DNA from: Mya arenaria
Lineage: Eukaryota; Mollusca; Bivalvia; Myida; Myidae
DNA: 64,000 nt
Reading direction: 5' to 3'
Assembly: GCF_026914265.1 (NCBI RefSeq)
Contig: NC_069135.1
Span: 35,535,756 to 35,599,755 of the forward strand
A program made the translations under genes and the position numbers. Each line of letters begins with the position of its first letter. The stretch's first letter is position 1. This document shows, in pieces, positions 10,920-22,911 of this stretch. Under the pieces are notes generated by a model. It was not told the DNA's origin. It searched no databases and saw only the letters and a program-made list of their open reading frames with translations.

Positions 10920-11509
10920 ATCAACATCCCTCCGCTATTTCACATTCTATTACTTCGATGCTGACAAGTCGACATACTGTCATACCAAATTGAATTTGTT
11001 GATAACAGAAATATAGCTTAAACTTTAAAACAAAAGCAACATTTACAATTTGCCCACCTGAGACAGCACCAAAGAGTCGGCGCTAAAATGCGAAAATCCA
11101 AATTTCCTCAGTCTAAATTCATCTTTAATTTTCCTTTCCATTTTTAAATTGGTGATGCAAAATTGGAACGTGTAATCGTTACATCACCTCGGCCTTGTTT
11201 TTGCCTTTAGTCTGTTCTGTTTGTCCTTTTTAACCATGTTTAATTTCCAAATATACCCTGCTATCAGTGAACGACCATGCGTCACAGGAACAACCAGGGT
11301 GCGCTTCTAAGCTTTATATGCAAATTCACACCGTAATGAACTATGTCAATGTGAATATGGTTTTGTATGGAGGTTTCCGTATTTTATGTATCGCTATGGG
11401 TTTTACACGGAAACCGCGACATGGCGGCCCCAAAGCGTCGACACGGAAAAACTGTGGTCATGGTGTTCACAGCACGTGTATTTGACCAATTTACTGATGA
11501 TTGACACAG

Positions 11510-11862
11510 CATCTACCTGATTTCGAACTCCTCGGCCATTTCCATCAAAAACAACCTCGGATGTATATGGACGGTTTACAATGTCAGAAATATATCCAGT
11601 TTAACTACGCTGCAAGTAGATCGCGTAGTAATTTCAATTTAGCAGTTAAACTTCAAGACTTTACTCTTGGGAATCTCAATTAGTTATGCAATTGTAAACT
11701 TCATTGGCAATCAATTAAAACTAAGTAATATAAAATACACGTTAAACATTTCTGTTAATCGATACTAGTATTTAAAATTACGAACTACTTCATCTGATGT
11801 ACTGGCATACATCCGTGGTTTTTTCGATGGAAAATGGCCCAGGAGTTTCGATTGCATCTACC
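11510..11862. mobile_element. Foldback element with CTCGGCCATTT...AAATGGCC arms
   Basis: The arm at 11518-11572 (GAACTCCTCGGCCATTTCC, then AACAACCTCGGATGTA) is inverted at 11805-11860 (ACATCCGTGGTTTTTTCGAT, then AAATGGCCCAGGAG). About 230 bp of unrelated AT-rich DNA lies between. The same arm occurs singly at 3978 and 25003. Confidence 0.55.
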
Positions 11863-11950
11863 ATATTCGAACAAAGTCTTATATTGTCATACAACCCTGG
11901 AAATCGTGCTCCGGAGAGCTTTAAGTACCCATGTGCATAATTGACAACAT

Positions 11951-12780
11951 GGTTTGACTCTTGTGAGCAATATTTAAGTTCTAATTAAACGGTTCGACTC
12001 TTGTTAGCAATAAATACGTTCTGACAAAATGGTTCGACTCTTGTGTGCAATATTTATGTTCTGACAAAACGGTTCGACTCTTGTGAGCAATATTTACGTT
12101 CTGGTAAACTGGTTCGATTCTTGTGTGCAATATTTACGTTCTGACTAAACGGTTCTACTTTTGGGAGCAATATTTACGTTCTAGCAAACTGGTTTGACTC
12201 TTGTGTGCAATATTTACGTTCTGGCAAAGTGGTTCGACTCTTGTGAGCAATATTTACGTTCTGGCAAACTGGTTCGACTCTTGTGTGCAATATTTACGTT
12301 CTGACAAAACGGTTCGACTCTTGTGAGCAATATATACGTTCTGGCAAACTGATTTGACTCTTGTAAGCAGTATTTACGTTCTGGCAAACTGGTTTGACTC
12401 TTGTAAGCAGTATTTACGTTCTGGCAAACTGGTTCGACTCTTGGGAGCAATATTCACGTTCTGGCAAACTGGTTCGACTCTTGGGAGCAATATTCACGTT
12501 CTGGCAAACTGGTTCGACTCTTGGGAGCAATATTCGCGTTCTGGCAAACTGGTTTGACTCTTGTGAGAAATATTCGCGTTCTGGCAAACTGGTTTGACTC
12601 TTGTGAGCAATATTTACGTTCTCGCAAACTGATTTGACTCTTGTGAGAAATATTTAGGTTCTCGCAAACTGATTTGACTCTTGGGAGCAATATTCACGTT
12701 CTGGCAAACTGGTTTGACTCTTCTGAGCAATATTTACGTTATGACAGACTGGTTTGACTCTTGTTAGAAATATTAACGTT
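11951..12780. repeat. 40-bp minisatellite, about 21 copies
   Basis: The unit is GGTTCGACTCTTGTGAGCAA followed by TATTTACGTTCTGGCAAACT, exactly 40 bp throughout, with substitutions but almost no indels. Because 40 is not a multiple of 3, every frame cycles through the unit and gives spurious 60-80 residue ORFs on both strands. Divergence increases toward both edges. Confidence 0.97.
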
Positions 12781-12785
12781 TTCTC

Positions 12786-13240
12786 TGCAAATTAAACTCG
12801 ACCTAGGGTGAAAACATATGCATGTAGTCAAAGAACTGGGAGTCCTAACAAAAGAATAGTGTAATTGGTATGATTATTCTTGTAAAAAATAATAAAGTAA
12901 CGCAGATATACAAAGGTACCTGTTTGTTATAAATTGGTGAATATAAAGGTACAAATGCCTTATTAATATAATATTTCACTTTCTTATAAGGTTCTACTTG
13001 CAGTTTCTTGTCACAAAGATTAAAGTTTAATGTAAATATCGAAAATATCGAAAATTAAGGGACTGTTTGTTTTACCTGTTTACTGCTTTGAAAACAAATC
13101 CTTATTGATATATAAATAGCGGTGTGTTTATTATGGCCTGAAAGCTTAAGAATTATTCAAAATTACCGCGTAAAAAGCGCCCGCAAAGTGGGGTAGATAC
13201 TTTGTATCCGGAATGTACCCACCGATATGTGCGGTCAAAC
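12786..13240. other. Intergenic, no feature recognised
   Basis: AT-rich sequence without coding or repeat structure that I can support. Confidence 0.5.
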
Positions 13241-13640
13241 ACTCGTTTCCGAAACAGCCCATATTAGAGTTGCAATATATTGCGCAGCAATATAAATGCT
13301 ATTGTAATCCTTATCAAGCCATAATGATGCAAATGGGGGTGGGGCGGGGCGGTGTAAGCTTTTTTATACTCACGCCCGAGCCTTGTCCAGTAGGCGAGTG
13401 CTACGATAAGATTGCATGTCATTTTAGGTTTTTGTGCATAGTGCACAGACAGAAGTTTTCGCTGGTTAGAGCTTACCTGGTTCTTTAACGTGCACATGTG
13501 TATGGATCCCCATTTACCATCCCTCCCGGAAGACAATTAGTATATTTTATTACATCGGCGGCGAATCGAGCCTGCGATCCCTGGATTGACAGTTCAGTGA
13601 GTTACCACGGATGATGCCAATGGGCGCGGCTAGACGTTAA
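13240..13640 (-). mobile_element. tRNA-derived SINE
   Basis: On the minus strand a tRNA-like head lies at about 13620-13555: a box A-like TGGTAACTCACTGAACTG, then box B-like GGCTCGATTCG. It is followed by a body containing CACATGTGCACGTTAAAGAA, a conserved-looking phrase found in many marine invertebrate repeats. The family name is not certain. A strong splice-donor lookalike (CAGGTAAGCT) occurs in the body at about 13473-13482. Confidence 0.5.
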
Positions 13641-14814
13641 ACATTAAAAGCATCATTATATTTATCCCGTCACTATACCGAGTTATTGCACCTTATGGCC
13701 ATTATCGTTAAAGTGTGAGCCAACGTTTTTTTTCTTTATTTCTACAGAAAATTAATATGTACATAATCATTTCAGGAATTGACATGGCTGCAACAGAGTG
13801 GTGTAATAAATAAATAAATGATTTTTGATATTCCACTGCCCTGGGCGTATATATTAATTTGATCCTGAAGTCCATCTTATCGATAAAGCTCGTGCTTTAA
13901 AGGTTTTAATAAAAATGGAAAGTAGAAAATGTGTCTCTCAATAAGGCCGTAATCGAACAATTTAACATCTAGCAAAATGGCATCGAATGTTGAAAATTCC
14001 TCTGTTGCTATCGAAATGTACACAAGATTCGTAAGTCGGTAACCGTGTCACATTTGTTTTTGTTAAATTGACCTATTTTGAAAAACCTTCGACACATGGT
14101 TGCGCCTTTGGCGATAACCTCTGTCTGCGTTAGGTGGTTTATTGGCTTATCTGCAAGGCTAATAGTGAAAGAAAAAACCCTATATAGATACGAATTGGTT
14201 TTCAGAACACTCGGTGCAATTTATATACAAAAGAGAGCGCCGGACGGAACGCAAACGCTCGCCGGTTGTTTAATTATAAAAGGGACATAACTCATTAATT
14301 AGTGGAGTCAGAGTTATGAGCCTTGTTATACAAGTGCATATTGTCTCATTTGAGAATCTTGAACGGTTTGCTAAGACGGTTCATGAAAGACGTCGACGAC
14401 GCCAAGGCTATGGCAATATATCGACTGTTTATCATCAGGCTAACCGGAAAAGACTCGTTTCCCTTCGTCTAAATCAATGCCAAAAAAGGAAAGAATGTCC
14501 ACCGCGCTCATACCGATACCAAAACTTCATCATCATGTCCACATAAAGATCATCTTACTCGTTTCGTTTTCGACATGCTCCTCTTTTCCTTTTTTCAACC
14601 AAACGCTTGACGACGAAAGGCATGGTGAATACGCCCAGGATAGTCCTTTTATTTCGGTTTTTAAACGGTTTATTTATAGTCAAGTTTTAATTGCACTGCC
14701 TTCTTTTTAGGACGGAAAGTCGCAGGAACAATAACAATGTGAATTCTTACATGTCAAGTATAAACAGCATTGCATGAAATCAAAGGTGTTGCTTCCGACT
14801 TCCCAGCATGTGCA
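13641..14814. other. Intergenic, no gene recognised
   Basis: Overlapping short ORFs occur at 14078-14710 but show no recognisable family, no splice context and no codon pattern that separates them from background. Nothing else seen. Confidence 0.45.
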
Positions 14815-17180
14815 AACCCAACTTTCTTCTTTCCCTACCTTCTCTCATTGTTGTGTACCCAACTTTATTTTCTCCCTTCCTTCTCCCATTGTTGTGTACC
14901 CAACTTTCTTCTCTCCCTTCCTTCTCTCATTGCTGTATACCCAAAATTCTTCTCCCCCTTCCTTCTCCCATTGCTGTATATCCAACTTTCTCCTCTCCAT
15001 TCCTTCTTCCATTGGTGTGTGCCCAACTTTCTCAAATCCCTCCTTTCTCTTGTTGTTTGTGTGTGTCCCAAACTTTCAGCTCTCCCTTCTCCCATTATTG
15101 TGTAACAACCTTCCTTATATCCCTCCGTTCTCCCATTATTGTGTAACCAACTTTCGTATATCCCTTCATTGTCTGATTTATGTGTACCCAACTTTCTGTT
15201 TCCCCTCCCTTTTCCCATTGTTGTGTACCGAGCTTTCTTCTCTTCTTCATTCTCCCATTAGTGTGTACCCAAATTTCTTCTCTCCCTCCCTACTTCCATT
15301 TTTGAGTACCCAACCTCTTTTTTTTATCTCCCTCCCTTCTCCTATTGGTATGTACCCATCATTCTTTTCTCCTTCTCTTTTACCATTTGTGTGTTCCCGA
15401 CCTTCTTTTTTCCCTCCGTTCTCCAATTGTTGTGTACCCATCTTTCTCCAATCCCTCCCTTCTCCAATTGTTGTGTACCCAACTTTCTCCAATCCATCCC
15501 TACTCCCACTGCTGTGTACCCAATTTTCTCAAATCCCTCCCTTACCCTTTTGTTGTATTCACAACTTTCTCCAATCCTTCCCTTCTCCGGATGTAATGTA
15601 TCCAACTTTATCCAATCCCTCCCTTCTACGGATGTTATGTACCCAACTTTCTCCAATACCCCCTTATCCCGTTGTTGTGTCCCAAACTTTCTTCAAACAC
15701 TCCCTTCTCTATTTGTTATGTACCCAACTTTATCCAATTCCTCCCTTCTCCGGATGTTATGTACCAAACTTTCTCCAATCCCCCCTTCTCCCGTTGCTGT
15801 GTCCCAAACTTTCCCCAAGCCCTCCCTTCTCCCATTGCCGTGTACCCAACTTTATCCAATTCCTCCCTTCTCCGAATGTTATGTACCCAACTTTCTCTAA
15901 TCCCTCTCTTCTCCGTTGGTGAGTCCCAAACTTTCTCAAATCCCTCCCTTCTCACATTGTTGTGTACCCAATGTTCTGCCCTCCCTCCCTTCTCCCATTG
16001 TTATGTACCAAACTTTCTCAAATTCCTCCCTTCTCAATTGATGTGTACCTAACTTTCTCCAATCCCTTCCTTTTCCTGTTTTTGTGTACCCAACATTCTC
16101 CAATCCCTCCCTTCTCCCATTGCTGTGTACCCAACTTTCTCCAATCCCTTCCTTCTCCTGTTTTTGTGTACCCAACATTCTCCAATCCCTCCCTTCTCCC
16201 ATTGCTGTGTACCAAACTTTCTCCAATCCCTCCCTTCTCCATTGATGTGTACCTAACTTTCTCCAATCCCTTCCTTCCCCTGTTTTTGTGTACCCAACAT
16301 TCTCCAATCCCTCCCTTCTCCATTGCTGTGTACCAAACTTTCTCCAATCCCTCCCTTCTCCATTGATGTGTACCCAACTTTCTCCAATCCCTTCCTTCTC
16401 CTGTTTTTGTGTACCCAACATTCTCCAATCCCTCCCTTCTCCGGTTGTTGTGTACCCACCATTCTCCAATCCCTCCCTTCTCCCATTGCTGTGTACCCAA
16501 CTTTCTCCAATCCCTTCCTTCTCCTGTTTTTGTGTACCCACCATTCTCCAATCCCTCCCTTCTCCCATTGCTGTGTACCAAACTTTCAACAATCCCTCCC
16601 TTCTCCCATTGTTGTGTACCCAACTTTTTTCTCTCCCTTCCTTCTCCGATTGTTGTTGACTCAACTTTCTTCTTACACTTACAGCTCCCGTTGCTGTATA
16701 CCCAACATTCTTCTCTCCCTCCCTTCTACCGTTGTTGTGTCCCAAACTTTCTTTTCTCCCTCCCTTCTCCCATTGTTGTGTACCCAACTGTCTTCTCTCC
16801 CTCCCTTCTCCCATTCCTGTGCAACGAACATTCTCCCCCCCCCCCCTTCTCCCATTGCTGTGTACCGAACATTCATCTCTCTCTTACTTCTACCATTGCT
16901 GTGTACCGAACATTCTTCTCTCCCTCACTTCTCCCATTGCTGTGTACCGAACATTCTTCTCGCCCTCCCTTCTCCCATTGCTGTGTACCGAACATTCTTC
17001 TCTCCCTCCCTTCTCCCATTGCTGTGTACCGAACATTCTTCTCTCCCTAACTTCTCCTATTGTTGTGTACCGAACATTCTTCTTCCCTCACTCCCTTCTT
17101 CCATTGTTGTGTGCCCAGCTTTCTTCTCTCCCTCCCTTCTCCCATTGTTGTGTTCCCAGCTTTCTTCTCCCCCTTCCTTC
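14815..17180 (+). repeat. 41-bp polypyrimidine minisatellite, about 57 copies, with higher-order units
   Basis: The unit is roughly CTTTCTCCAATCCCTCCC, then TTCTCCCATTGTTGTGTACCCAA, about 41 bp. The plus strand is almost wholly C/T plus TGTGTACCCAA spacers. Between about 16050 and 16640, units of three kinds (CCTGTTTTTG, CCCATTGCTG and CCATTGATG variants) recur as dimers and trimers, so this part grew by higher-order duplication. With a 41-bp period and few stop codons in the unit, ORFs of up to 382 codons appear in several frames on both strands. They are not supported as genes. Confidence 0.95.
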
Positions 17181-17185
17181 TCTTA

Positions 17186-17705
17186 TTGCGTTCGAGCGTC
17201 TTTCGGATGAGCATTTATATTGGTTGTCATAGTTGTTACGCAAATGTATGACGGGGACGTTCGGCTGAAAGTACTTAAGGAATTCGCTATCTTGTATGGT
17301 TTCAGTAATAATGACAGTTATGATAAACACATGACTAAGGATGATAAAACCATTCATGTTTTTCGAATTTTATGTATGAAACCAATTCAACAGATAACAC
17401 AAAATTGCGTTGATAGTGTACCAGTAAAATACCACCTACATTTTCAGTCAATGAAATAGCTCATCCGTATGCATTAAAAGCTCCGCCTACTCATAATCCG
17501 TGTAAGCGTTAATATATTTGGAAATGTACTTCTCCTGTGCACTTTCAAAATACGGACGTGGACGGAAACAAGGTTCGAAGTCTTCACTGTTGTTAAAGAA
17601 CTACTTTCTACGAATCGGGTCGTGTTTTTCTACGTTTGAAAAGCATTGTAATTAAAAAGGCGTTAATAGTCAATACACCACACGTTAGACCCATCAGAAC
17701 AACCA
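17186..17705. other. Intergenic, no feature recognised
   Basis: Unique-looking AT-rich sequence between the 41-bp array and a nested transposon; no gene seen. Confidence 0.5.
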
Positions 17706-18333
17706 AGGGCGGTTCAAGGAATTGACATAAGAGGGGGCGTTACTTATGGGTGCAACCCTTTAACATGCGCTCTTCCTTTAGAACCGAACGTACATGGCAT
17801 AAATTGTTTGCATGTTGATTTGGGGTTACACTCCCTTAAAGCTGCACTCTCACAGATTGACCATTTTTACAACTTTTTTTTGTCTTGGAAAGAACACACT
17901 TTTGCATAAATATCTGCAAACCAATGATATAAGATAGCTGACAAAAAATCAGATCGTAAATTTTCATATTTCCGTTCGAAAATTAATGTTTTATGGTTTA
18001 AACCATTAGTAACGGTTTAAGCAAAAAGCATAAAACATCGATTTTTTAACTTCAGTATATAAATCTGCGATGTATTTTTTTTTCTCAGCTCTCTTATATC
18101 ACTGGTGTCCATGCATTTTCGCAAAAATTGCCTCGTTCCAAGATAAAAATAAAAACGTTGTCAAAATGTTCAATCTGTGAGAGTGCAGCTTTAAGGAAAA
18201 TTTAGCAATTTGTTGAAGTCGGAAATGGTGCATTATGAGCTTATTACTTTTTTTCTCCCATATTGATATAAAGAGTAAACTTGGACGGTTTAAGAGGGTA
18301 GCACGCGCCCGATACACCCCCTCTAAAGCCGCT
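17706..18333. mobile_element. Family C element interrupted by a family A MITE
   Basis: The outer element starts GGGCGGTTCAAGGAATTG and ends CCCCCTCTAAAGCCGCTAG, matching the uninterrupted copy at 28143-28412 on both sides. The inner MITE (17840-18190) is flanked by TTAA on each side (17836-17839 and 18191-18194). The empty-site copy at 28.3 kb supports insertion of A into C. Confidence 0.85.
17836..18194. mobile_element. Palindromic MITE, family A (best preserved copy)
   Basis: 351 bp between TTAA duplications. The ends are AGCTGCACTCTCACAGATTG and its inverse, and the centre contains TAAACCATTAGTAACGGTTTAAG. The two arms pair along nearly the whole length. Confidence 0.9.
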
Positions 18334-18509
18334 AGTGTTGAGTGCAGCATGATCAATGTTGTCGCCGAATATGTAGGTTACATACAAAGCCAGTTAGTAT
18401 ACATTAGGTAAAATATTATTGGCTCGCTCACTGCGCTCTCCCCGCCAATCAATGTACTGAATATATTCTTACTATTACATAATCAAAGCGCATTGGTAAA
18501 ATTTTAGTG

Positions 18510-19255
18510 CGGCTCATACTTTGGTGTTCAAAATATATTACGGTCCGTACAGATTGGTGTACATCATAACAGTGTGATGCCTACTTTGTTATTTTTAATG
18601 CATTCGGTACTTTGGTATTTTTAATGCGTTCGGTTCGTTTTCATTCAACATTATAATGCGGTCCGTACTTTGTTATTTTTAATGCGATCGGTACTTCGGT
18701 ATTTAACATTATAATGCGGTCCGTACTTTGGTATGTTTAATGCGATCGGTACTTCGGTATTCAACATTATAATGCGGTCCGTACTTCGGTATGTTTAATG
18801 CGATCGGTACTTCGGTATTCAACATTATAGTGCGGTCCGTACTTTGGTATGTTTAATGCGATCGGTACTTCGGTATTCAACATTATAATGCGGCCCGTAC
18901 TTTGGTATGTTTAATGCGATCGGTACTTCGGTATTCAACATTATAATGCGGCCCGTACTTTGGTATGTTTAATGCGATCGGTACTTCGGTATTCAACATT
19001 ATAATGCGGCCCGTACTTTGGTATGTTTAATGCGATCGGTACTTCGGTATTCAACATTATAATACGGTCCGTACTTTGGTATGCTTAATGCGATCGGTAC
19101 TTTGGTATTTAACATTATAGTGCGTTCGGTAGGTTGTTGTTCAACATGACAGTGCGGTCCGTGCTGTGGTGTTCAACATTATATTTTGTTTCGTGCTTTG
19201 GTATTTTTGATGCAGCATGACAGTGCGACTCATTATTTGGTGATCAACAGGATAG
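18510..19255. repeat. 58-bp minisatellite, about 12 copies
   Basis: The unit combines AATGCGGTCCGTACTTTGGT, ATGTTTAATGCGATCGGTAC and TTCGGTATTCAACATTAT. Copies from about 18700 to 19080 are nearly identical; the outer copies are diverged. The unit itself holds two related halves (CGGTCCGTACTTTGGTAT and CGATCGGTACTTCGGTAT), so it arose from a shorter ancestral unit. Confidence 0.95.
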
Positions 19256-19556
19256 TGCGGTCCTTCTCCAAAGCTTGATTGACTCCAGCGTTCGTTACTA
19301 CAAAACAAAACCTGAATTTACGACGTTTTATAACCCAACACCCATGTTTGATTTACGTCTCCTTGAGCTATAAACCCACTGCCATAACCGCGGTACCTTT
19401 GAAGGTCATTCTACATGCTCGTTGACCTTGTAAAAGAATATGTACACAATGATAACCTGTTCAAATACTAAAGCAAAAACTGCTAAGGTTTACAACGCAA
19501 AATTCTGGCATGGTATGATAAGATATATATGTATGGCCATGAATAAACATTTCGAT

Positions 19557-21619
19557 TAGGCCAAAAAAAAATACCTGTGTTTCCGGTGACCCGACCGACC
19601 ATATTTTTTCCTCGCCGACACTAATCTTTTTTTTAGACATAAAAGTAAAAAAAAAAGTCTATCGTAAAACAAAATTATATCTTTTTAAAATATATCGTCA
19701 ATATTTTCGTTCTTTGTCTTTCTATGTACCCGGAGAATAAACTTTCATTCCTTATTATGTATTACCGAGACGCTATGTCAACAGGAATACAAAATGGCGG
19801 AGGGCGACGAACCCTGTCCGATATCTTCAAATTGGCAAACGCATGTTTACGGTCCAAACACGTGGTTAATCACAAGAGACATATTTTGCAGTCTTTAAAG
19901 CTCGCGGTGTTATTTATTCATGTCCAAAATAAAACTTTCTTTTTTACGATTATGCATTGCGTATATCTAGTCTAAAATAATAGACGTGTTATACGGGATT
20001 CTTCCAATCCCTAACGTCTAAACGGGAATGTGCAAAAAACGGGGGTGTTTTAAAAATATTGAAATTGTTTAAAGTGAAGTATTTTATGGTTCAAATTGAA
20101 CATAAAGAGTTAAATTCATATTTTACCATGTAAGTGAAATGTTATTTTGCACTAAACAAGCATTTAATGCATTAAAACAAGTTGTTTACCTTTCCAATAA
20201 AACGAAAGTTGACTGACACAAATAACAATTATGCGAAGGGGAACAACTCGATACAATCGTAATAACTCGGCCTCCTCCGACAAAGCTTCGAGATAGACCT
20301 TGTTATACACTCGTAACAACTCGGCCATGTCCGAAATGTTCCGAGCGATTTAAAACTGTGCCCTGAAGCCTTGCAGGTGCCCTTCATGTATATATCGTTA
20401 TGTAATGACAGAATGAAATGAAGAAAAGCCGTCAAACTCATAATTATAAGTTGGATATTTTTTGTGTGCGTACGGAACTAATATAAAATAACATTATCTG
20501 GTAATATTTCTTGTTTTTATGATATTTTATAGACGCTATATGCTTTAACCCGGAATCCTGATCGGAACAACTACCCACTTTTGATACTAAACAATTTGTA
20601 CGTGAAGGATTTGCCATATCAAAAATCTAAAAAAAAATCCGTCAACGTACAATTATTTGGACTATGCGTATATCATGCAGGCTTCTTACGATTAAGCTTT
20701 GCTCCATCTAATGCAGGCTACTTCCAAAGTTCCGATACACATTTCACTCATCGTTACATTAATTTATCCGCAATTATCAATGGTTATTTATTTCGCCTTA
20801 TTAAAAATAAGTCCCATCAACTGAAATCCAGTTAAAAACCTTCGAAAGTTAACGACACATTTGTTGGAATGTGTCGGCTGCAGATCAAACGGTACTATTT
20901 GTGACGTCAGTGCACGAGCGATGATAATATCAAAGGCGCGTTGCTATGGTTTGTATTTAATTCGGTCAGTCGGATACCGTACGATCCCATTTGATTGCCA
21001 AGATTTCGCCTAGGCTGGTAAGAAAATACCATACGATCGAAAAAATAATAATCAATAATCGTCGTCTGGGAATCTTATAACAATGACCGAAATGTTTGAA
21101 TTCACTATAAATATGAATGAAACCTTGATTGTACGAAAATAAGATAAGTAAATAAATCCATATCCGCGTTTACTTGTTCTATTTTTAACCTACCTCCACT
21201 TGAAGGCCTAGTTTAAGGAGCTCACAGTCGACAAGAAAATCGGTAATTTTCCTCATGCTAATTAACAAATTAGTTGATAATTGACTGTTTGGGTAGAACA
21301 TTATCACAGATCTGTAGAAATTGAAGTGCTGGATTTGTTTTCTAAAAACCGATCGCGACTTATAAACGAGTATTGTATACAAAAAACACCAGATTTCATC
21401 GGAAAAATTGGCGGGAAAATACGGTAGTCGAAGGTGTTTTTCTGTGACGTTTTGTAAATTATGAAACGCTTAGATATAACATAATTGTTATGATTCAACA
21501 GAAAATTGCATGATATGGAAACTGTAAAAAAAAAAAAAAAAAAAAAAAAATCCCGACCGACCGACCCTATTTTTGTTCGCCATGTCACCGGAAACACAGG
21601 TATTTTTTTTTTGGCCTTA
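19557..21619. mobile_element. Non-autonomous DNA element of about 2.06 kb with GGCCAAAAAAAAATACC ends
   Basis: The left end (AGGCCAAAAAAAAATACCTG then TGTTTCCGGTGACC) is exactly inverted at the right end (GGTCACC-type CATGTCACCGGAAACACAG then GTATTTTTTTTTTGGCCT). GACCGACC lies just inside both ends. No transposase can be seen, and ORFs inside are under 115 codons. The ends resemble those of family D elements (GGCCTAAAAAAATACATTTGG), so the two may be related. Confidence 0.75.
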
Positions 21620-21765
21620 AATTCATTTAAGGGTCTCATCGGCAATATTCTTAAAACAAATTAGAACGTTAAAACCACAGGGACAGGATACGTTGTAATG
21701 CCTGCTACGCCCCCACCCCCTATTAGCAAACACCCAAAAAGCGAAAACATTCTCATGTTTATAAG

Positions 21766-22045
21766 GCCTAAACAAAATGGTTTGGTTAGGGTTACATCCT
21801 TTTCAAAAAAAAAGGGGGGTAGGTAGGCTTTTTATTTATTTTTTATTGGGCTTTATATACGAATGCCATTTTTATCATTGCATATTCTGTATAAAGCATT
21901 CAAGAGTTTAAACTACATACTGAAAAGCAAGTTTTTCAAAAAAATTCAAACTGACTATAAAACCGGTAAGGTCGGCGCCTATTTCATAGGTAGGGTCGGG
22001 TTTAAAACTAAAATCACATTTTTACGAATATCCTGTTCTGGGATA
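21766..22045 (+). mobile_element. Short inverted-repeat element, family D
   Basis: Starts GGCCTAAACAAAATGGTTTG then GTTAGGGTTACATCC, and carries GGTCGGCGCCTATTTCATAGG near its right end. It matches 3541-3775 in the same orientation. Confidence 0.65.
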
Positions 22046-22539
22046 ATTTTTCTCGGAAAAGACAAAAGGGTGCGCAATTTCGACTAAACGTAATATGTAA
22101 ACAATACATTTATTGTTTACATTTACAAGGAATTCACCATGCATGGGAAATCCAATACAAGGACCCTCTCAGGCAAAAGGAAGACACTACGTGACCTTAC
22201 TGATAACGTGATATATAACCATTCACATGACAAGTGCTTTTGTTAAATTCTGTCTTATCTGAGCGAATTCGAAGGGAATTTCAGAAATAGTGCAAAACCT
22301 TATAAAGGACTTTATCTGCGTGATTTAGTTGTATTTCAATACCCCAAGGTGGATAAAAGGTTTGAAGGACGCATCAAATAGATAGCAGGTACGTTGATTA
22401 CGTAATGGTCTTGTTTGTCTTCATTTTTTTTATCAAATTATCAAGCATTTACCGTAACCACGGCAATAAAAGGCCGGTCTAATATATTTTCGTAAACCAA
22501 TGGAATATGACTAGACAGTCGACATCTTTTTTTATTTGT
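22046..22539. other. Intergenic, no feature recognised
   Basis: No coding or repeat structure that I can support between two transposon remnants. Confidence 0.45.
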
Positions 22540-22800
22540 AAGTAAAATATTATTCAAAATCAATACATACAGATGTAAAACAAACATAATTGTTGAGTGA
22601 TAAACTGCTTTTACTAAATACTAGTAGTTCATTTATGGAAAATATTATTTTTTAAGTGTTTTCTGCACCTTTCTTTCAAATTAAACACGGTATCCCTCAT
22701 AAGAACCATTGTTTTCGACATTGCTTCATTCTTTTCGGTAAATTACAACAATTGTATCAATTTCGGTACGCCTTATTTGAGAGTAAAAGTGCATCTTTAA
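22540..22800. mobile_element. Family B element, shortened copy upstream of the peptide ORF
   Basis: Shares AAAATCAATACATACAG, TTTTCTGCACCTTTCTTTC and TAAGAACCATTGTTTTCGAC with 29482-29854, and ends GCATCTTTAA. The middle portion present in other copies is absent. It ends 111 bp before the ATG of the cationic peptide ORF and may contribute upstream regulatory sequence. Confidence 0.7.
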
Positions 22801-22865
22801 GTTGGTAGAAATATTTCCGGCAGGAGACTAGTATACACGCGTTCCTTAGTCATGATTAACTGAAA

Positions 22866-22911
22866 TATAAATATATGACATTCAATATAAATATTCAGCA
22901 ATTCTTGCAGT
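22866..22911 (+). promoter_or_regulatory. TATA-like box and possible 3' splice site before the peptide ORF
   Basis: TATAAATATA lies at 22866-22875, 37 bp before the end of this segment. Immediately before the ATG is ATTCAGCAATTCTTGCAG, which reads equally well as a 3' splice site. The ORF may therefore start a transcript from this TATA box or be an exon following a 5' UTR intron. The sequence alone does not decide. Confidence 0.35.

Noticed and set aside
10487-10927. Poly-Met and poly-Ile ORFs
   Set aside because: Products of the ATC trinucleotide microsatellite.
11421-11492. Short ORF beginning ATGGCGGCCCCAAAG
   Set aside because: Only 23 codons, no recognisable family, no signal peptide and no promoter or splice context beyond a YY1-like ATGGCGG.
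13264-13536. 90-codon ORF with a strong donor-like CAGGTAAGCT
   Set aside because: Lies in a tRNA-derived SINE body; the donor-like sequence is part of the repeat phrase around CACGTTAAAGAA.
14774-17210. ORFs of 382, 295, 292 and 213 codons on both strands
   Set aside because: All follow from the 41-bp polypyrimidine repeat, which has few stop codons in most frames; no start context, splice sites or conserved domain.
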